A DNA stretch of 50,575 nt from Anaerolineae bacterium. Its GTDB lineage: Bacteria > Chloroflexota > Anaerolineae > JAAYZQ01. Made by a program: the position numbers and the translations under genes. Positions 30,778 through 38,134 of this stretch are shown one piece after another. Within the stretch, counting starts at the first letter, position 1. Every line of letters begins with the position of its first letter. Below the pieces are notes generated by a model. That model was not told where the DNA came from, searched no databases, and saw nothing but the letters and a program-made list of their open reading frames with translations. The stretch spans positions 1 to 50,575 of the forward strand of contig JAFGIA010000459.1 of NCBI GenBank assembly GCA_016929795.1. The letters are read 5' to 3'.

Positions 30778-31839
30778 CTAGTGGACCGTGCTGCCCCGCT
30801 GCAGGCTGGCCAACACCTTGTGCAACCGGTCCAGATCCTCGAGCACCTTGCCGGCCCCTCGCGCTACACAGGTCAGTGCATCGTCAGCCACATAGACACG
30901 CATCTTGGTCTCTTCCGACAGCCGCTCGTCCAGCCCCTGCAGCAGCGCCCCGCCCCCTGCCAGCACGACCCCCTGCTCCATCAGGTCAGCCACCAACTCT
31001 GGCGGCGTGTCGTCCAGCGACTCGCGCACCGTCTCGACGATGATGTTCACCGAGTTGGCCAATGCCTCACGGATCTCGACACTGCTCACTTCCACCGATT
31101 CCGGCAACCCCGTGATCAGGTTCCTGCCCTTGAGCGTCATCGTCTTTTCTTGCGGCAGCGGATAGGCCGAGCCAATTGTGATCTTGACCCTCTCAGCCAT
31201 CCGCTCGCCGATGAGCAGGTTATACTTCTGGCGCGCGTACTGAATAATGTCCTCGTCCATTTCATCGCCTGCCACGCGCAGGCTGCGGCTGACGACGATC
31301 CCGCCCAGCGCAATCACGGCCACTTCCGTCGTGCCGCCACCGATATCCACCACCATGCTACCGAGCGATTCAGTAATCGGCAGCCCGGCGCCGATCGCCG
31401 CCGCCATTGGCTCTTCGATCAAGTATGCTTCGCGCGCACCCGCCGACAGCGTTGCGTCGTGCACCGCCCGCTTTTCCACCTCGGTTACACCCGACGGAAT
31501 GCCCACCACCACGCGCGGGCGCGGCACAGGCAGCAGCGCCTGGTCATGCACCTTCTTGATAAAGTAGTGCAGCATACGCTCGGTCACGTCGAAATCGCTA
31601 ATGACGCCGTCTCTTAGCGGGCGGATGGCGACAATGTCTGCCGGGGTGCGGCCCACCATCTCTTTGGCATCAAGCCCGATGGCCAGCACCTTTTTCGTCT
31701 TTTTCTCGATCGCAACCACCGATGGTTCGTTGATCACGATGCCCTTGTTCCGGACATTCACCAGCGTATTGGCCGTGCCCAAATCAATGCCAATATCCTG
31801 AGAAAAGATGCCAAGGATAAAATTTAAAGGACTAAACAC
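30778..31839 (-). CDS. mreB: MreB, actin-like rod shape-determining protein
   Basis: 353 residues from a GTG at 31839 with GAGGA upstream. The actin/Hsp70 fold motifs are present: phosphate-1 DIGIDLGTANTLV, RPLRDGVISDFDVTE, phosphate-2 VVDIGGGTTEVAV, and the adenosine motif VLAGGGALLQGLDERL. The N-terminus MFSPLNFILGIF can serve as an amphipathic membrane anchor. MreB filaments organise the side-wall synthesis complex made by the next genes. As the first gene of the unit, it has a promoter at 31917-31945. Confidence 0.97.
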   Translation of the reverse strand: MFSPLNFILGIFSQDIGIDLGTANTLVNVRNKGIVINEPSVVAIEKKTKKVLAIGLDAKEMVGRTPADIVAIRPLRDGVISDFDVTERMLHYFIKKVHDQALLPVPRPRVVVGIPSGVTEVEKRAVHDATLSAGAREAYLIEEPMAAAIGAGLPITESLGSMVVDIGGGTTEVAVIALGGIVVSRSLRVAGDEMDEDIIQYARQKYNLLIGERMAERVKITIGSAYPLPQEKTMTLKGRNLITGLPESVEVSSVEIREALANSVNIIVETVRESLDDTPPELVADLMEQGVVLAGGGALLQGLDERLSEETKMRVYVADDALTCVARGAGKVLEDLDRLHKVLASLQRGSTVH

Positions 31840-31916
31840 GTATGGTTCCTCTTTTTGTCACAGTTATGCCGGCCCACGCCGGACCTGGTCGTCGATCATA
31901 TTGCACAATCCGGCCC

Positions 31917-31945
31917 ATTATACTCGAAAAGCCGGTTCACGGCAA
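31917..31945 (-). promoter_or_regulatory. Promoter of mreB and the elongation/Min operon
   Basis: On the minus strand, TTGCCG (31940-31945), a 17-bp spacer and a perfect TATAAT (31917-31922). The leader to the GTG at 31839 is about 70 nt. No other convincing promoter was seen in the gaps of the downstream unit. Confidence 0.8.
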
Positions 31946-31997
31946 ACAGGTACGCTGCACGCGCAGGGTACACTTCCAACCTTCCAGGGCCAACCAT

Positions 31998-32026
31998 TTG
32001 CCAGCGCTTGCTGAACGTGGTATAAT
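31998..32026 (+). promoter_or_regulatory. Promoter of secG
   Basis: TTGCCA (31998-32003), a 17-bp spacer and TATAAT (32021-32026), with a TGG extended -10 just before it. It is divergent from the mreB promoter, with about 50 bp between the two -35 boxes. Confidence 0.85.
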
Positions 32027-32093
32027 CCTCTGCTGTGGTCCAAACCGGGCCCCAATATCGAATACAAAATACCGAGTACCTGTGGAGGTTGTA

Positions 32094-32324
32094 GTGACCG
32101 GTTTTCTGCCCTATATGCATGCCATTCAAATCATCGTGTCGGTGGCGCTCGTCGTCGTAATCCTGGCCCAGGCCAAAGGTTCCGGCGGGCTGGGCGGCAT
32201 CTTTGGTGGCGAGGGAGGCGTCTATCACACCCGGCGCGGCGTCGAGCGCACCTTGTTCAACGTCACCGTCGGCCTGGCCGTAACCTTTTTCGTCGTTTCA
32301 CTGATCAGTGTGATCATCGCCTGA
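32094..32324 (+). CDS. secG: SecG, preprotein translocase subunit
   Basis: 76 residues from a GTG at 32094, chosen because GGAGG (32084-32088) lies 5 bases upstream and the length then equals that of SecG proteins; the frame stays open further upstream without coding signs. There are two transmembrane segments (IIVSVALVVVILAQ and VGLAVTFFVVSLISVIIA) joined by KGSGGLGGIFGGEG, the Gly-rich SecG loop. SecG assists SecA-driven export through SecYEG. The next gene starts 4 bases after its stop. Confidence 0.93.
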   Translation: MTGFLPYMHAIQIIVSVALVVVILAQAKGSGGLGGIFGGEGGVYHTRRGVERTLFNVTVGLAVTFFVVSLISVIIA

Positions 32325-32328
32325 GCCC

Positions 32329-34053
32329 GTGACCCGGCACCTTTTCTGGCAGGCCATCCTCGCCCTGCTGGGGATTGCCATCGTCTCTTTTATCCTTTTC
32401 CACCTCGCCTCCACTCCCCCACCCGAGGCAGAGGTCATCCCCGAACCGGAACCCACCATCGTGCCAACGATGGTGCCGGCCACTGGCGGCACCTACGTTG
32501 AAGGCGTCCTGGGCTATTCCGAGACCATCAACCCCATCCTCGCACCGCGCGTGGTAGCAGGGAACCCCGTCGACCAGGAGCTAAGCGCCCTCGTGTTCGA
32601 TGGACTGACTTCCCTCGACCACACAGGGCGCATCTCACCCAGCCTCGCCGTGGAGTGGGATATCTCAGAGAACGGCACCCTCTACGAATTCAAACTGCGC
32701 GAGGGCGTCAAGTGGCACGACGGCGCCCCCTTTACCGCTGCCGATGTCGCCTTTACTGTCCAGGCGATGCAAGATCCAGCCTACCAGGGCGATGCAGGCC
32801 TGGCCGATCTGTGGCGCAACATCCTGGTGACCCAGATCGACGAGCATACCGTGCGCTTTACCCTGGCCGAGCCATTTCCCTCTTTTCTCGAGTACACGAC
32901 CATCGGCCTACTCCCCGCTCACCTGCTCGGCAATGTGCCCGCCGACGAGCTGCCCGCTGCCCAGTTCTCCCGTAGACAACCCATTGGCACCGGCATGTTC
33001 CGGGTGACCGACGTATCACCCGACAGGGTGGTGCTCGCGGCCAACCCGGACTATTGGGACACGAGGCCCCTCCTGGATGGCATCGAGTTCTGGTTTTATC
33101 CAAACTGGGAGCGTCTACTCGCTGACTATGAGCAGGGGGCCATCCACGGCTTTCACCCCCCCGAAGTAGAGTACCTGCCCGACCTGGCTGGCCAACCCAA
33201 TTTGCAGATCTATTCCGCCGAGTCATCAGGCTATGGCATTGTTTTTCTGAACCTGGCCAGCGATACCACCCCCTTTTTCCAGCAGATAGAGGTGCGCCAG
33301 GCTCTGCTCTATGCACTCGACAGGCAGCGCCTGATCGACCAGAACCTCTATGGCCAGGGCGTGGTCGCCCACTCCCCAATCCCGCCGATGATGTGGGCAT
33401 ATGACGACACTGTGCGCCAATACAGCTACGATCCCGAGCGGGCCATCGGCCTGCTCGATGCCAGCGAGTGGCTCGACTCGAACGGAGATCGAATCCGCGA
33501 CAGGGAAGGCACCGACCTGGCGTTTACCCTCCTGGTCGTCGACAGGCCCTCCATGATCGGGCTTGCCCGCACCATGGTCAAGCAGTGGGTGGCCGTCGGC
33601 GTCGACGTCACCCTCCATCGCGTGGCGAGCAACGATCTGGTGGATGCCCTGCGCAGCCGCCAGTTTGATGCCGCCCTGGTCGAAGTACTTCTGACAGGCG
33701 ACCTTGACCCCTATCCCCTGTGGCACTCGACACAGGCCGAGACCGGCCAGAACTTTTCCGGATATGCGGCCGAGGATGCAGATCTGATCATGGAAAAACT
33801 GAGATCCACAGCAGATCCGGAGGAGCGCCTCAGCCTCTACCACTCCTTCCAGCAGCTATTTGCCGAGGAAGCACCCTCGCTCCTGATCTACTGCCCGGTC
33901 TATCTGTACGCCGTCGACAGCCGCGTGCACCAGGTACAGATCTCTCCCCTGCTACACCAGGGCGACCGCTTTCGCAACATAGAGGCGTGGTACGTCGACC
34001 CCCAAGATCTCGTCGTCAACGATCCAGGGGCGCTTGACAAAACCGATGAATAA
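32329..34053 (+). CDS. ABC-type solute (oligopeptide/nickel family) binding protein
   Basis: 574 residues starting at a GTG 4 bases after the secG stop. A single N-terminal transmembrane anchor (ILALLGIAIVSFILFHLA) precedes a Pro/Glu-rich spacer; there is no lipobox Cys. The rest is the SBP_bac_5 fold: ETINPILAPR, LVFDGLTSLD, SPSLAVEWDISENGTLYEFKL, REGVKWHDGAPFTAADVAFT, and RQALLYALDRQRLIDQNLYG. Such proteins capture peptides or similar ligands outside the cell for an ABC importer. No permease or ATPase of that type lies nearby, so the transporter partner, if any, is elsewhere. Confidence 0.92.
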   Translation: MTRHLFWQAILALLGIAIVSFILFHLASTPPPEAEVIPEPEPTIVPTMVPATGGTYVEGVLGYSETINPILAPRVVAGNPVDQELSALVFDGLTSLDHTGRISPSLAVEWDISENGTLYEFKLREGVKWHDGAPFTAADVAFTVQAMQDPAYQGDAGLADLWRNILVTQIDEHTVRFTLAEPFPSFLEYTTIGLLPAHLLGNVPADELPAAQFSRRQPIGTGMFRVTDVSPDRVVLAANPDYWDTRPLLDGIEFWFYPNWERLLADYEQGAIHGFHPPEVEYLPDLAGQPNLQIYSAESSGYGIVFLNLASDTTPFFQQIEVRQALLYALDRQRLIDQNLYGQGVVAHSPIPPMMWAYDDTVRQYSYDPERAIGLLDASEWLDSNGDRIRDREGTDLAFTLLVVDRPSMIGLARTMVKQWVAVGVDVTLHRVASNDLVDALRSRQFDAALVEVLLTGDLDPYPLWHSTQAETGQNFSGYAAEDADLIMEKLRSTADPEERLSLYHSFQQLFAEEAPSLLIYCPVYLYAVDSRVHQVQISPLLHQGDRFRNIEAWYVDPQDLVVNDPGALDKTDE

Positions 34054-34062
34054 TGGTACACT
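34034..34062 (+). promoter_or_regulatory. Promoter of tRNA-Leu
   Basis: TTGACA (34034-34039), a 17-bp spacer and TACACT (34057-34062), with TGG before the -10. The -35 lies within the last codons of the preceding gene. Confidence 0.88.
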
Positions 34063-34073
34063 ATGCTCCGCGT

Positions 34074-34160
34074 GCCGAAGTGGCGGAAATGGCAGACGCG
34101 CTGCGTTCAGGGCGCAGTGGGCGTACGCCCATGTGGGTTCAACTCCCACCTTCGGCACCA
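34074..34160 (+). tRNA. tRNA-Leu(CAG)
   Basis: The acceptor stem GCCGAAG (34074-34080) pairs with CTTCGGC (34150-34156), followed by A and an encoded CCA. The anticodon stem CTGCG/CGCAG closes the loop TTCAGGG, giving anticodon CAG at 34108-34110. A long variable arm (TGGGCG/CGCCCA) marks a class II tRNA, and the T arm reads GTGGG TTCAACT CCCAC. It reads CUG, the dominant Leu codon of this GC-rich genome. It is transcribed alone from its own promoter and terminated directly after. Confidence 0.97.
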
Positions 34161-34187
34161 AAGCCGGCCTTTGTGGCCGGTTTTTTT
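34161..34187 (+). terminator. Intrinsic terminator of tRNA-Leu
   Basis: CCGGCC (34164-34169) and GGCCGG (34175-34180) form a stem around TTTGT, followed by seven T residues. It begins immediately after the encoded CCA. Confidence 0.92.
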
Positions 34188-34203
34188 CTTTGCCCACGAT
34201 CTT

Positions 34204-34232
34204 TTGACTTTTCTCGCAACCTGTTGTAGACT
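34204..34232 (+). promoter_or_regulatory. Promoter of the FtsB-like gene
   Basis: TTGACT (34204-34209), a 17-bp spacer and TAGACT (34227-34232). The predicted transcript starts only about 8 bases before the ATG, so the leader is very short. Confidence 0.7.
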
Positions 34233-34247
34233 AGAGATGGAGACATC

Positions 34248-34628
34248 ATGATCAATCGTGCCGTGGGCAGGCAGGTTTTACTTTTCTGCATGGCCGTCGT
34301 CGTCATCTATATGGGCGCCGGCTTTGTCCGCCAGACCCTCGTCGGGCGCCAGCAGCGCGAGGTGCTGCGCGGCATCGTATCCCAGATCGGGACAGAGACA
34401 CAGGAGCAAGCTTCGCTGCAGGCGCAGCTTGAACATGGCTTGTCGCCGCAGGCAGCCGAAGAGTGGGCGCACCAGAACGGCTTGGCCCGTCCCGACGAGC
34501 AATTGGTTATCGTCGTCGCCCCCCCCGGCGAGCCGGCTTCCGGTGAAGAAGTGGAAGCCCTTGCCGGGCCGCCTGCTCCTGAATCACTCCGCCAAACCTG
34601 GTGGGACCTTTTTTTCGCCGACCGCTAG
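34248..34628 (+). CDS. FtsB/DivIC-like septum formation initiator
   Basis: 126 residues. A short cytoplasmic N-terminus, one transmembrane helix (VLLFCMAVVVIYMGAGFV), then a coiled coil (GRQQREVLRGIVSQIGTETQ and on) and a short conserved region, EEWAHQNGLARPDEQLVIVV, like the end of FtsB/DivIC. The C-terminus is Pro-rich and ends in RQTWWDLFFADR. Proteins of this type join FtsL and FtsQ/DivIB at the division site. The sequence is divergent, so the family assignment rests mainly on architecture and the GL.RP.E motif. GGAG upstream of the ATG at 34248 supports the start. Confidence 0.77.
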   Translation: MINRAVGRQVLLFCMAVVVIYMGAGFVRQTLVGRQQREVLRGIVSQIGTETQEQASLQAQLEHGLSPQAAEEWAHQNGLARPDEQLVIVVAPPGEPASGEEVEALAGPPAPESLRQTWWDLFFADR

Positions 34629-34647
34629 CCCCGCTTCCTTTCGAATA

Positions 34648-34735
34648 AGGCTCAAGCCCCCGTCCCCCGGGGGCGGCCCGAGACGGGCCTTGGAGCTTGT
34701 TTGCGAGGGACTGCCGCCCGACCCGCCCCGGAGAT
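34648..34735 (+). other. Highly structured GC-rich intergenic segment after the FtsB-like gene
   Basis: Several nested inverted repeats occur: CCCCC/GGGGG (about 34669-34678), GGCCCGAGACGGGCC, an outer bulged pairing of AAGGCTCAAGCCC with GGGCCTTGGAGCTT (34648-34695), and CCCCGGAGATCGGGG. There is no T run of terminator type, so it may be a rho-independent-like stop without U tract, a processing site or a dispersed element. There is no coding signal here. Confidence 0.45.
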
Positions 34736-34750
34736 CGGGGAACACGCTGT

Positions 34751-34779
34751 TTGACAGAATCCGCTTCCTATGCTATACT
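34751..34779 (+). promoter_or_regulatory. Strong promoter of a short leader transcript
   Basis: TTGACA (34751-34756), a 17-bp spacer and TATACT (34774-34779), with TGC making an extended -10. Transcription would start near 34787. The transcript first meets a 26-codon ORF, then a strong terminator at 34911, then the ABC ATPase gene. Confidence 0.87.
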
Positions 34780-34812
34780 GGATCAACCTTGTGAGAGGAG
34801 CAAAAGAGGCAG

Positions 34813-34893
34813 ATGCAGCATCACACGATCATTAGCCGAACCAAGCACCCCGTCGGTGCTCGGTTTGCCATGCGTGGTCGTAGTGCGCCCTGA
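34813..34893 (+). CDS. Candidate 26-residue leader peptide or small protein
   Basis: The ATG at 34813 is preceded by AGAGG at a good distance. The product begins MQHHTIISRTKHPVGARF and ends MRGRSAP; it is basic, with no membrane segment. Within the ORF the mRNA can fold into a long hairpin (AACCAAGCACC with GGTGCTCGGTT, one mismatch). It sits between a strong promoter and an intrinsic terminator located upstream of the ABC ATPase, the arrangement of an attenuation leader. It could equally be a small RNA whose ORF is incidental. There is no homology evidence. Confidence 0.45.
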   Translation: MQHHTIISRTKHPVGARFAMRGRSAP

Positions 34894-34910
34894 CGCTAGT
34901 TAACAATAAC

Positions 34911-34948
34911 AAAGCCGTGGGCGGCTAGACCGAGCCCACGGCTTTTTT
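34911..34948 (+). terminator. Intrinsic terminator between the leader ORF and the ABC ATPase
   Basis: AAAGCCGTGGGC (34911-34922) pairs perfectly with GCCCACGGCTTT (34934-34945) around an 11-nt loop, and more T residues follow. It lies about 80 bp upstream of the ABC gene start. A second, weaker hairpin (AAAGCTGTG with CGCAGCTTT, near 34978-35009) follows. No separate promoter for the ABC gene was found between them, which suggests conditional readthrough. Confidence 0.88.
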
Positions 34949-35030
34949 GATCTCCTTTTCCTCTATTGCAGGACCGAAAAGCTGTGGGCACCGCCGCTCG
35001 CAGCTTTTATGATGCCTGGAGGAGGTCAAG

Positions 35031-35957
35031 ATGGAAACAACTGTACAACAATGTGCTACCGCACTCTCGATTCGAAACGTCACCAAGACGTTTGCCTCGG
35101 GGAGCGGCGTTTCGCTGCTCGATCGGGTGCGCCGCAGAGCAAGCGGAAACGACCACCGTAGAAACGGAAATGGCGCGGCCGGCGCCGAGCGCAACGGCGA
35201 CCGCGCCAAGGCCGCGCGCAAGCATGTCTGTGCCGTCGACGGCGTGAGCCTGCAAGTGCGCCGCAACGAAATCTTTGGCATCCTGGGGCCCAATGGCTCG
35301 GGCAAAAGCACACTCATCCGCCTGATGGCCACCCTGCTGCTGCCCGACAGCGGTGCGATCGAGGTCTTTGGCCTCGACGTGATACGTGATGAGATGCAGG
35401 TCAAACGCCTCATCAACCGCGTCTCTGTCGACGCGGCCTTTTTCAAAAAGCTGTCGAGCCTGGAGAACCTGATGTACGCCGGCCGCCTCTATGGTCTCTC
35501 AGGCCGCGAGGTGCGCGAGCAGGCATTCGAGATCCTGCATCGCCTCGGTCTGAAGGACAAAGAGATCACCGGCCCACTCGAGGACATGTCGCGTGGCATG
35601 CAGCAAAAAGTCGCCATCGCGCGCGCTTTTCTATCGCATCCCACGCTGCTCCTCCTCGACGAGCCGACGACCGGCCTGGATCCCAGATCCAAACGTGAGG
35701 TGCAGGCCTTTGTGCGCGAGCTGCGCGAGACGCACGATGCCACCATCCTGCTCACCACCCACGACATGCACGAAGCCGAGGCACTGTGCGATCGGATCGC
35801 CATCCTCGACGAGGGACGCGTCGTTGCACTCGACACGCCTGAGGGCCTGAAAAACCTCGTCCTGCCGCAAAATGGCCACAGGCCAACACTCGAAGATGTA
35901 TTCATGGAACTGACCGGCAAGGAGCTGATCAAAGAAGAGGACATGGTCACTGTGTAA
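35031..35957 (+). CDS. ABC transporter ATP-binding protein (ABC-2/drug-export type), orphan, with an N-terminal insertion
   Basis: 308 residues. The ATPase motifs are complete: Walker A GPNGSGKST, a degenerate signature MSRGMQQKVAIARAF (instead of LSGGQ), Walker B LLLLDEPTTGLDP and H-loop TTHDMHEAE. The C-terminal PTLEDVFMELTGKEL is typical of ABC-2 exporter subunits such as NatA/CcmA-like proteins. Between the first strand and the usual VDGVSL segment, an extra stretch of about 33 residues (34-66), rich in Arg, Asn, Gly and Ala, is inserted. No permease gene is adjacent, which is unusual for the family. GGAGG lies just before the ATG at 35031. An upstream attenuator-like leader may control expression. 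Confidence 0.92.
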   Translation: METTVQQCATALSIRNVTKTFASGSGVSLLDRVRRRASGNDHRRNGNGAAGAERNGDRAKAARKHVCAVDGVSLQVRRNEIFGILGPNGSGKSTLIRLMATLLLPDSGAIEVFGLDVIRDEMQVKRLINRVSVDAAFFKKLSSLENLMYAGRLYGLSGREVREQAFEILHRLGLKDKEITGPLEDMSRGMQQKVAIARAFLSHPTLLLLDEPTTGLDPRSKREVQAFVRELRETHDATILLTTHDMHEAEALCDRIAILDEGRVVALDTPEGLKNLVLPQNGHRPTLEDVFMELTGKELIKEEDMVTV

Positions 35958-35967
35958 TAAAAGTGAA

Positions 35968-36002
35968 AGGTGGCCAGTGAAAGCTATTCTCACTGGCCAC
36001 CT
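35968..36002. terminator. Perfect 13-bp hairpin between the ABC ATPase and ubiB-like genes
   Basis: AGGTGGCCAGTGA (35968-35980) pairs with TCACTGGCCACCT (35990-36002) around AAGCTATTC. It lies between convergent genes and probably ends transcription from both sides. Only short T runs flank it. Confidence 0.72.
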
Positions 36003-36021
36003 ACTTGTTTCGCCTCGTTTG

Positions 36022-38007
36022 CTAGTCGCCGTCCGCCCCGACGATGCTCTGCTTCTGATCTGGTGTGGCGACGGACTGCGCCACTTTGCTGAGTGAGCCG
36101 AGGATGCCGCCCACCAGGCGCTCGGCCCCTGTGCGCAGCAGCTCGTTGCGCAACGGCTTGCCCTTTTCCGAAAAGAGATAGGAGCCCAGTGAGCGAACCA
36201 CCGTACCGGTGGTAAACTCGCCGTGCAGTTGGCCAGCCATCCCTGCCAGGTCCATCAACCGCATGAAATCGATCCCTCTACTCCCGCCGTTGCGCATGCC
36301 CGCCACGAGCTGCTGGCGGGTTTCAGAGCCTTCAGACGAAAAGAGAAACGACACCATCCGGTCTACGATGCGCCTGCCTGACAGGCTCGGATCGGCTGCC
36401 AGGAGGGGGGCCAGGTTCACCATACGGTTGCCATTCCCATCGGCCGGATTCATCAGCTCGGCGATCAGCGCGCGGCGCAGCGCCGAGCCCTCCGGCGACA
36501 GGATCATGTCAATCGCCGGCTCTACCAGGCCCTCGGTCTCCAGTTGGAAGGGGGTATCGTGTGCGGCCAGCGCCACCAGGCTCTGCAATCGCTGCCAGTC
36601 CAGCCCACCATCCTCCGTAAGCAGCTCGTCGAGCAACCGCTGGCGCAGGCCTGGGTCGGGGAACGTGAGCATCATGCGCGCCGCATAGGGGGCCGTGACG
36701 GCAAAGATATCGAAATCGGGGTCGAGCTGCAGGCTAATCCCTTCCAGCGTCATGATCGCGCGCACAATATAGGCAAAGTTGAGCGGGATGCGAAACTCGT
36801 ACTCGTATAGCAACGGCGCAAAATTATCCGTCACGTCGCGAAAGGTGTAGCGCCTCTCCGCCGAGCCAAAGATCGACTTGAAAAGATCAGTTGCGATCGG
36901 CGCCAGCTCCTCCCAGCGGACGTCGGGCCGCAGGGCGCCGAGTGCGATCAGGTTGTCGCGCAGATTCTCGGGCCGCTGGTTGATTACGTCGATAAACAAC
37001 TCCAGAATGCGCAATTTTTGCTCGGGTGGAACGATGCCCATCATCCCAAAGTCGAGAAACACGAGCGTCCCATCCTCCGGGCACACCAGCAAGTTGCCCG
37101 GGTGCGGGTCGGCGTGGAACAGGCCATCCTCGAAAAGCTGCTTCAGGTTCGCGCGCACGCCCTGGCTCAACAGCCGCCGCGTGTCGACCCCCGCCTCTTC
37201 GAGCAATTCCTTATCGGTGACCTTAATGCCCCGGATCAGCTCTGTCGTGATCACGCGTCGTGCCGTGAAATCCCAATACAGTTTCGGCGCACTTACCCAT
37301 TGGAGATCCTGGACATTTGCACCAAACTGCTCCGTCAGGTAACCTTCGTGTACGTAATCCAGCTCCTCGAACAGCTTGGCGCCAAACTCGTCGATGATGC
37401 TCATCCACGGCTGACCATGGCTCAGCTTCGGGTAGCGCTCGACAAGCGCCGCCAGCCGCCGCACCAGCGCCAGGTCGAGGCTGATCACCCGCTCCAGGTC
37501 GGGGCGCTGCACCTTGACCGCCACCTCATCGCCCTCGAACGTCCGCGCACGATACACCTGTCCGAGGCTCGCGGCCGCAAAGGGCTTGGGATCGAACTCG
37601 TCGAACAGCACCTGCGGCCGCCAGCCCAGCTCGTGCTCCATCGTTGCGAACGCCACCGCGTCGTCGAAAGGCGGCAGCTTGTCGTGGAGCAGCGATAGCT
37701 CCTCCACATACACCAGCGGCAGCAGGTCGGGCCGCGTGCCCAGCGACTGGCCTACCTTCACAAACGCCGGCCCCAGCCAGATCAGGCGCCCGCGCAGCCA
37801 AGCCGCACGACGCTGCTGCCGATCCTCGACCATCTCGCCACGCCGGTAGGTCCACTGCCAGCGGTCGACCAGGCCGTAGAACAGGCCAGCCACAATCACG
37901 CTCGCGATCTGAATCACCCGCCACAGCGCTCGCCAGAAGCCGGCCTCGCGCAGCCGCGCCTCAACATATTCAGGTGTATAGGGTTGTGCTAATGGTATTT
38001 CCTTCAT
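36022..38007 (-). CDS. UbiB/ABC1 (AarF, ADCK) family atypical kinase
   Basis: 661 residues. The family signatures are present: KxGQ in GPAFVKVGQSLGTRPDLLP, the Ala-rich nucleotide loop AAASLGQVYRA, VAVKVQRP with the catalytic Lys, the EELDYVHEG segment, catalytic FHADPHPGN, and LDFGMMG in place of the DFG loop. Members act in membrane-associated isoprenoid-quinone or lipid metabolism through a weak ATPase rather than as protein kinases. An N-terminal hydrophobic stretch (VIQIASVIVAGLFYGLV) may anchor it. The C-terminal 150 residues are poorly conserved. It is monocistronic, with a promoter at 38017. Confidence 0.93.
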   Translation of the reverse strand: MKEIPLAQPYTPEYVEARLREAGFWRALWRVIQIASVIVAGLFYGLVDRWQWTYRRGEMVEDRQQRRAAWLRGRLIWLGPAFVKVGQSLGTRPDLLPLVYVEELSLLHDKLPPFDDAVAFATMEHELGWRPQVLFDEFDPKPFAAASLGQVYRARTFEGDEVAVKVQRPDLERVISLDLALVRRLAALVERYPKLSHGQPWMSIIDEFGAKLFEELDYVHEGYLTEQFGANVQDLQWVSAPKLYWDFTARRVITTELIRGIKVTDKELLEEAGVDTRRLLSQGVRANLKQLFEDGLFHADPHPGNLLVCPEDGTLVFLDFGMMGIVPPEQKLRILELFIDVINQRPENLRDNLIALGALRPDVRWEELAPIATDLFKSIFGSAERRYTFRDVTDNFAPLLYEYEFRIPLNFAYIVRAIMTLEGISLQLDPDFDIFAVTAPYAARMMLTFPDPGLRQRLLDELLTEDGGLDWQRLQSLVALAAHDTPFQLETEGLVEPAIDMILSPEGSALRRALIAELMNPADGNGNRMVNLAPLLAADPSLSGRRIVDRMVSFLFSSEGSETRQQLVAGMRNGGSRGIDFMRLMDLAGMAGQLHGEFTTGTVVRSLGSYLFSEKGKPLRNELLRTGAERLVGGILGSLSKVAQSVATPDQKQSIVGADGD

Positions 38008-38016
38008 GACACTGAC

Positions 38017-38029
38017 ATTATATCACACT
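38017..38029 (-). promoter_or_regulatory. Extended -10 promoter of the ubiB-like gene
   Basis: The minus strand reads AGTGTGATATAAT, with -10 TATAAT at 38017-38022 and TGA before it. The -35 region (TTTGCG at 17 bp) is poor, as extended -10 promoters allow. The same 13-mer occurs at 41973-41985. The leader is only about 3 nt, so the ATG at 38007 is nearly at the transcript start. Confidence 0.7.
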
Positions 38030-38109
38030 GTGACCGTTACGCAAATCAGATCTCTGCTTGGGTTCCCCACTTCTATACGTGCACGGCAGCGGGCAGTTGC
38101 ACGGGCAGG

Positions 38110-38133
38110 TTGGAAGGCTGGTCAGCCTTCCAA
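38110..38133. terminator. Perfect 11-bp hairpin downstream of the dehydratase-family gene
   Basis: TTGGAAGGCTG (38110-38120) pairs with CAGCCTTCCAA (38123-38133), directly after the minus-strand stop codon. The T tract is on the plus-strand side only (TTT). It probably stabilises or ends the minus-strand operon transcript. The remaining gap to the ubiB promoter shows nothing else. Confidence 0.6.
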
Positions 38134-38134
38134 T

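Noticed and set aside
29683..31617. 644-codon plus-strand frame opposite mreC and mreB
   Set aside because: A shadow of two well-conserved genes, with no domain of its own.
31842..32093. N-terminal extension of secG by 84 codons
   Set aside because: The stretch includes both divergent promoters. SecG proteins begin near the GTG at 32094, which has GGAGG 5 bases upstream.
34697..34903. 68-codon plus-strand frame across the leader region
   Set aside because: It runs through the promoter at 34751-34779 and has no ribosome site. The 26-codon ORF in another frame has better signals.
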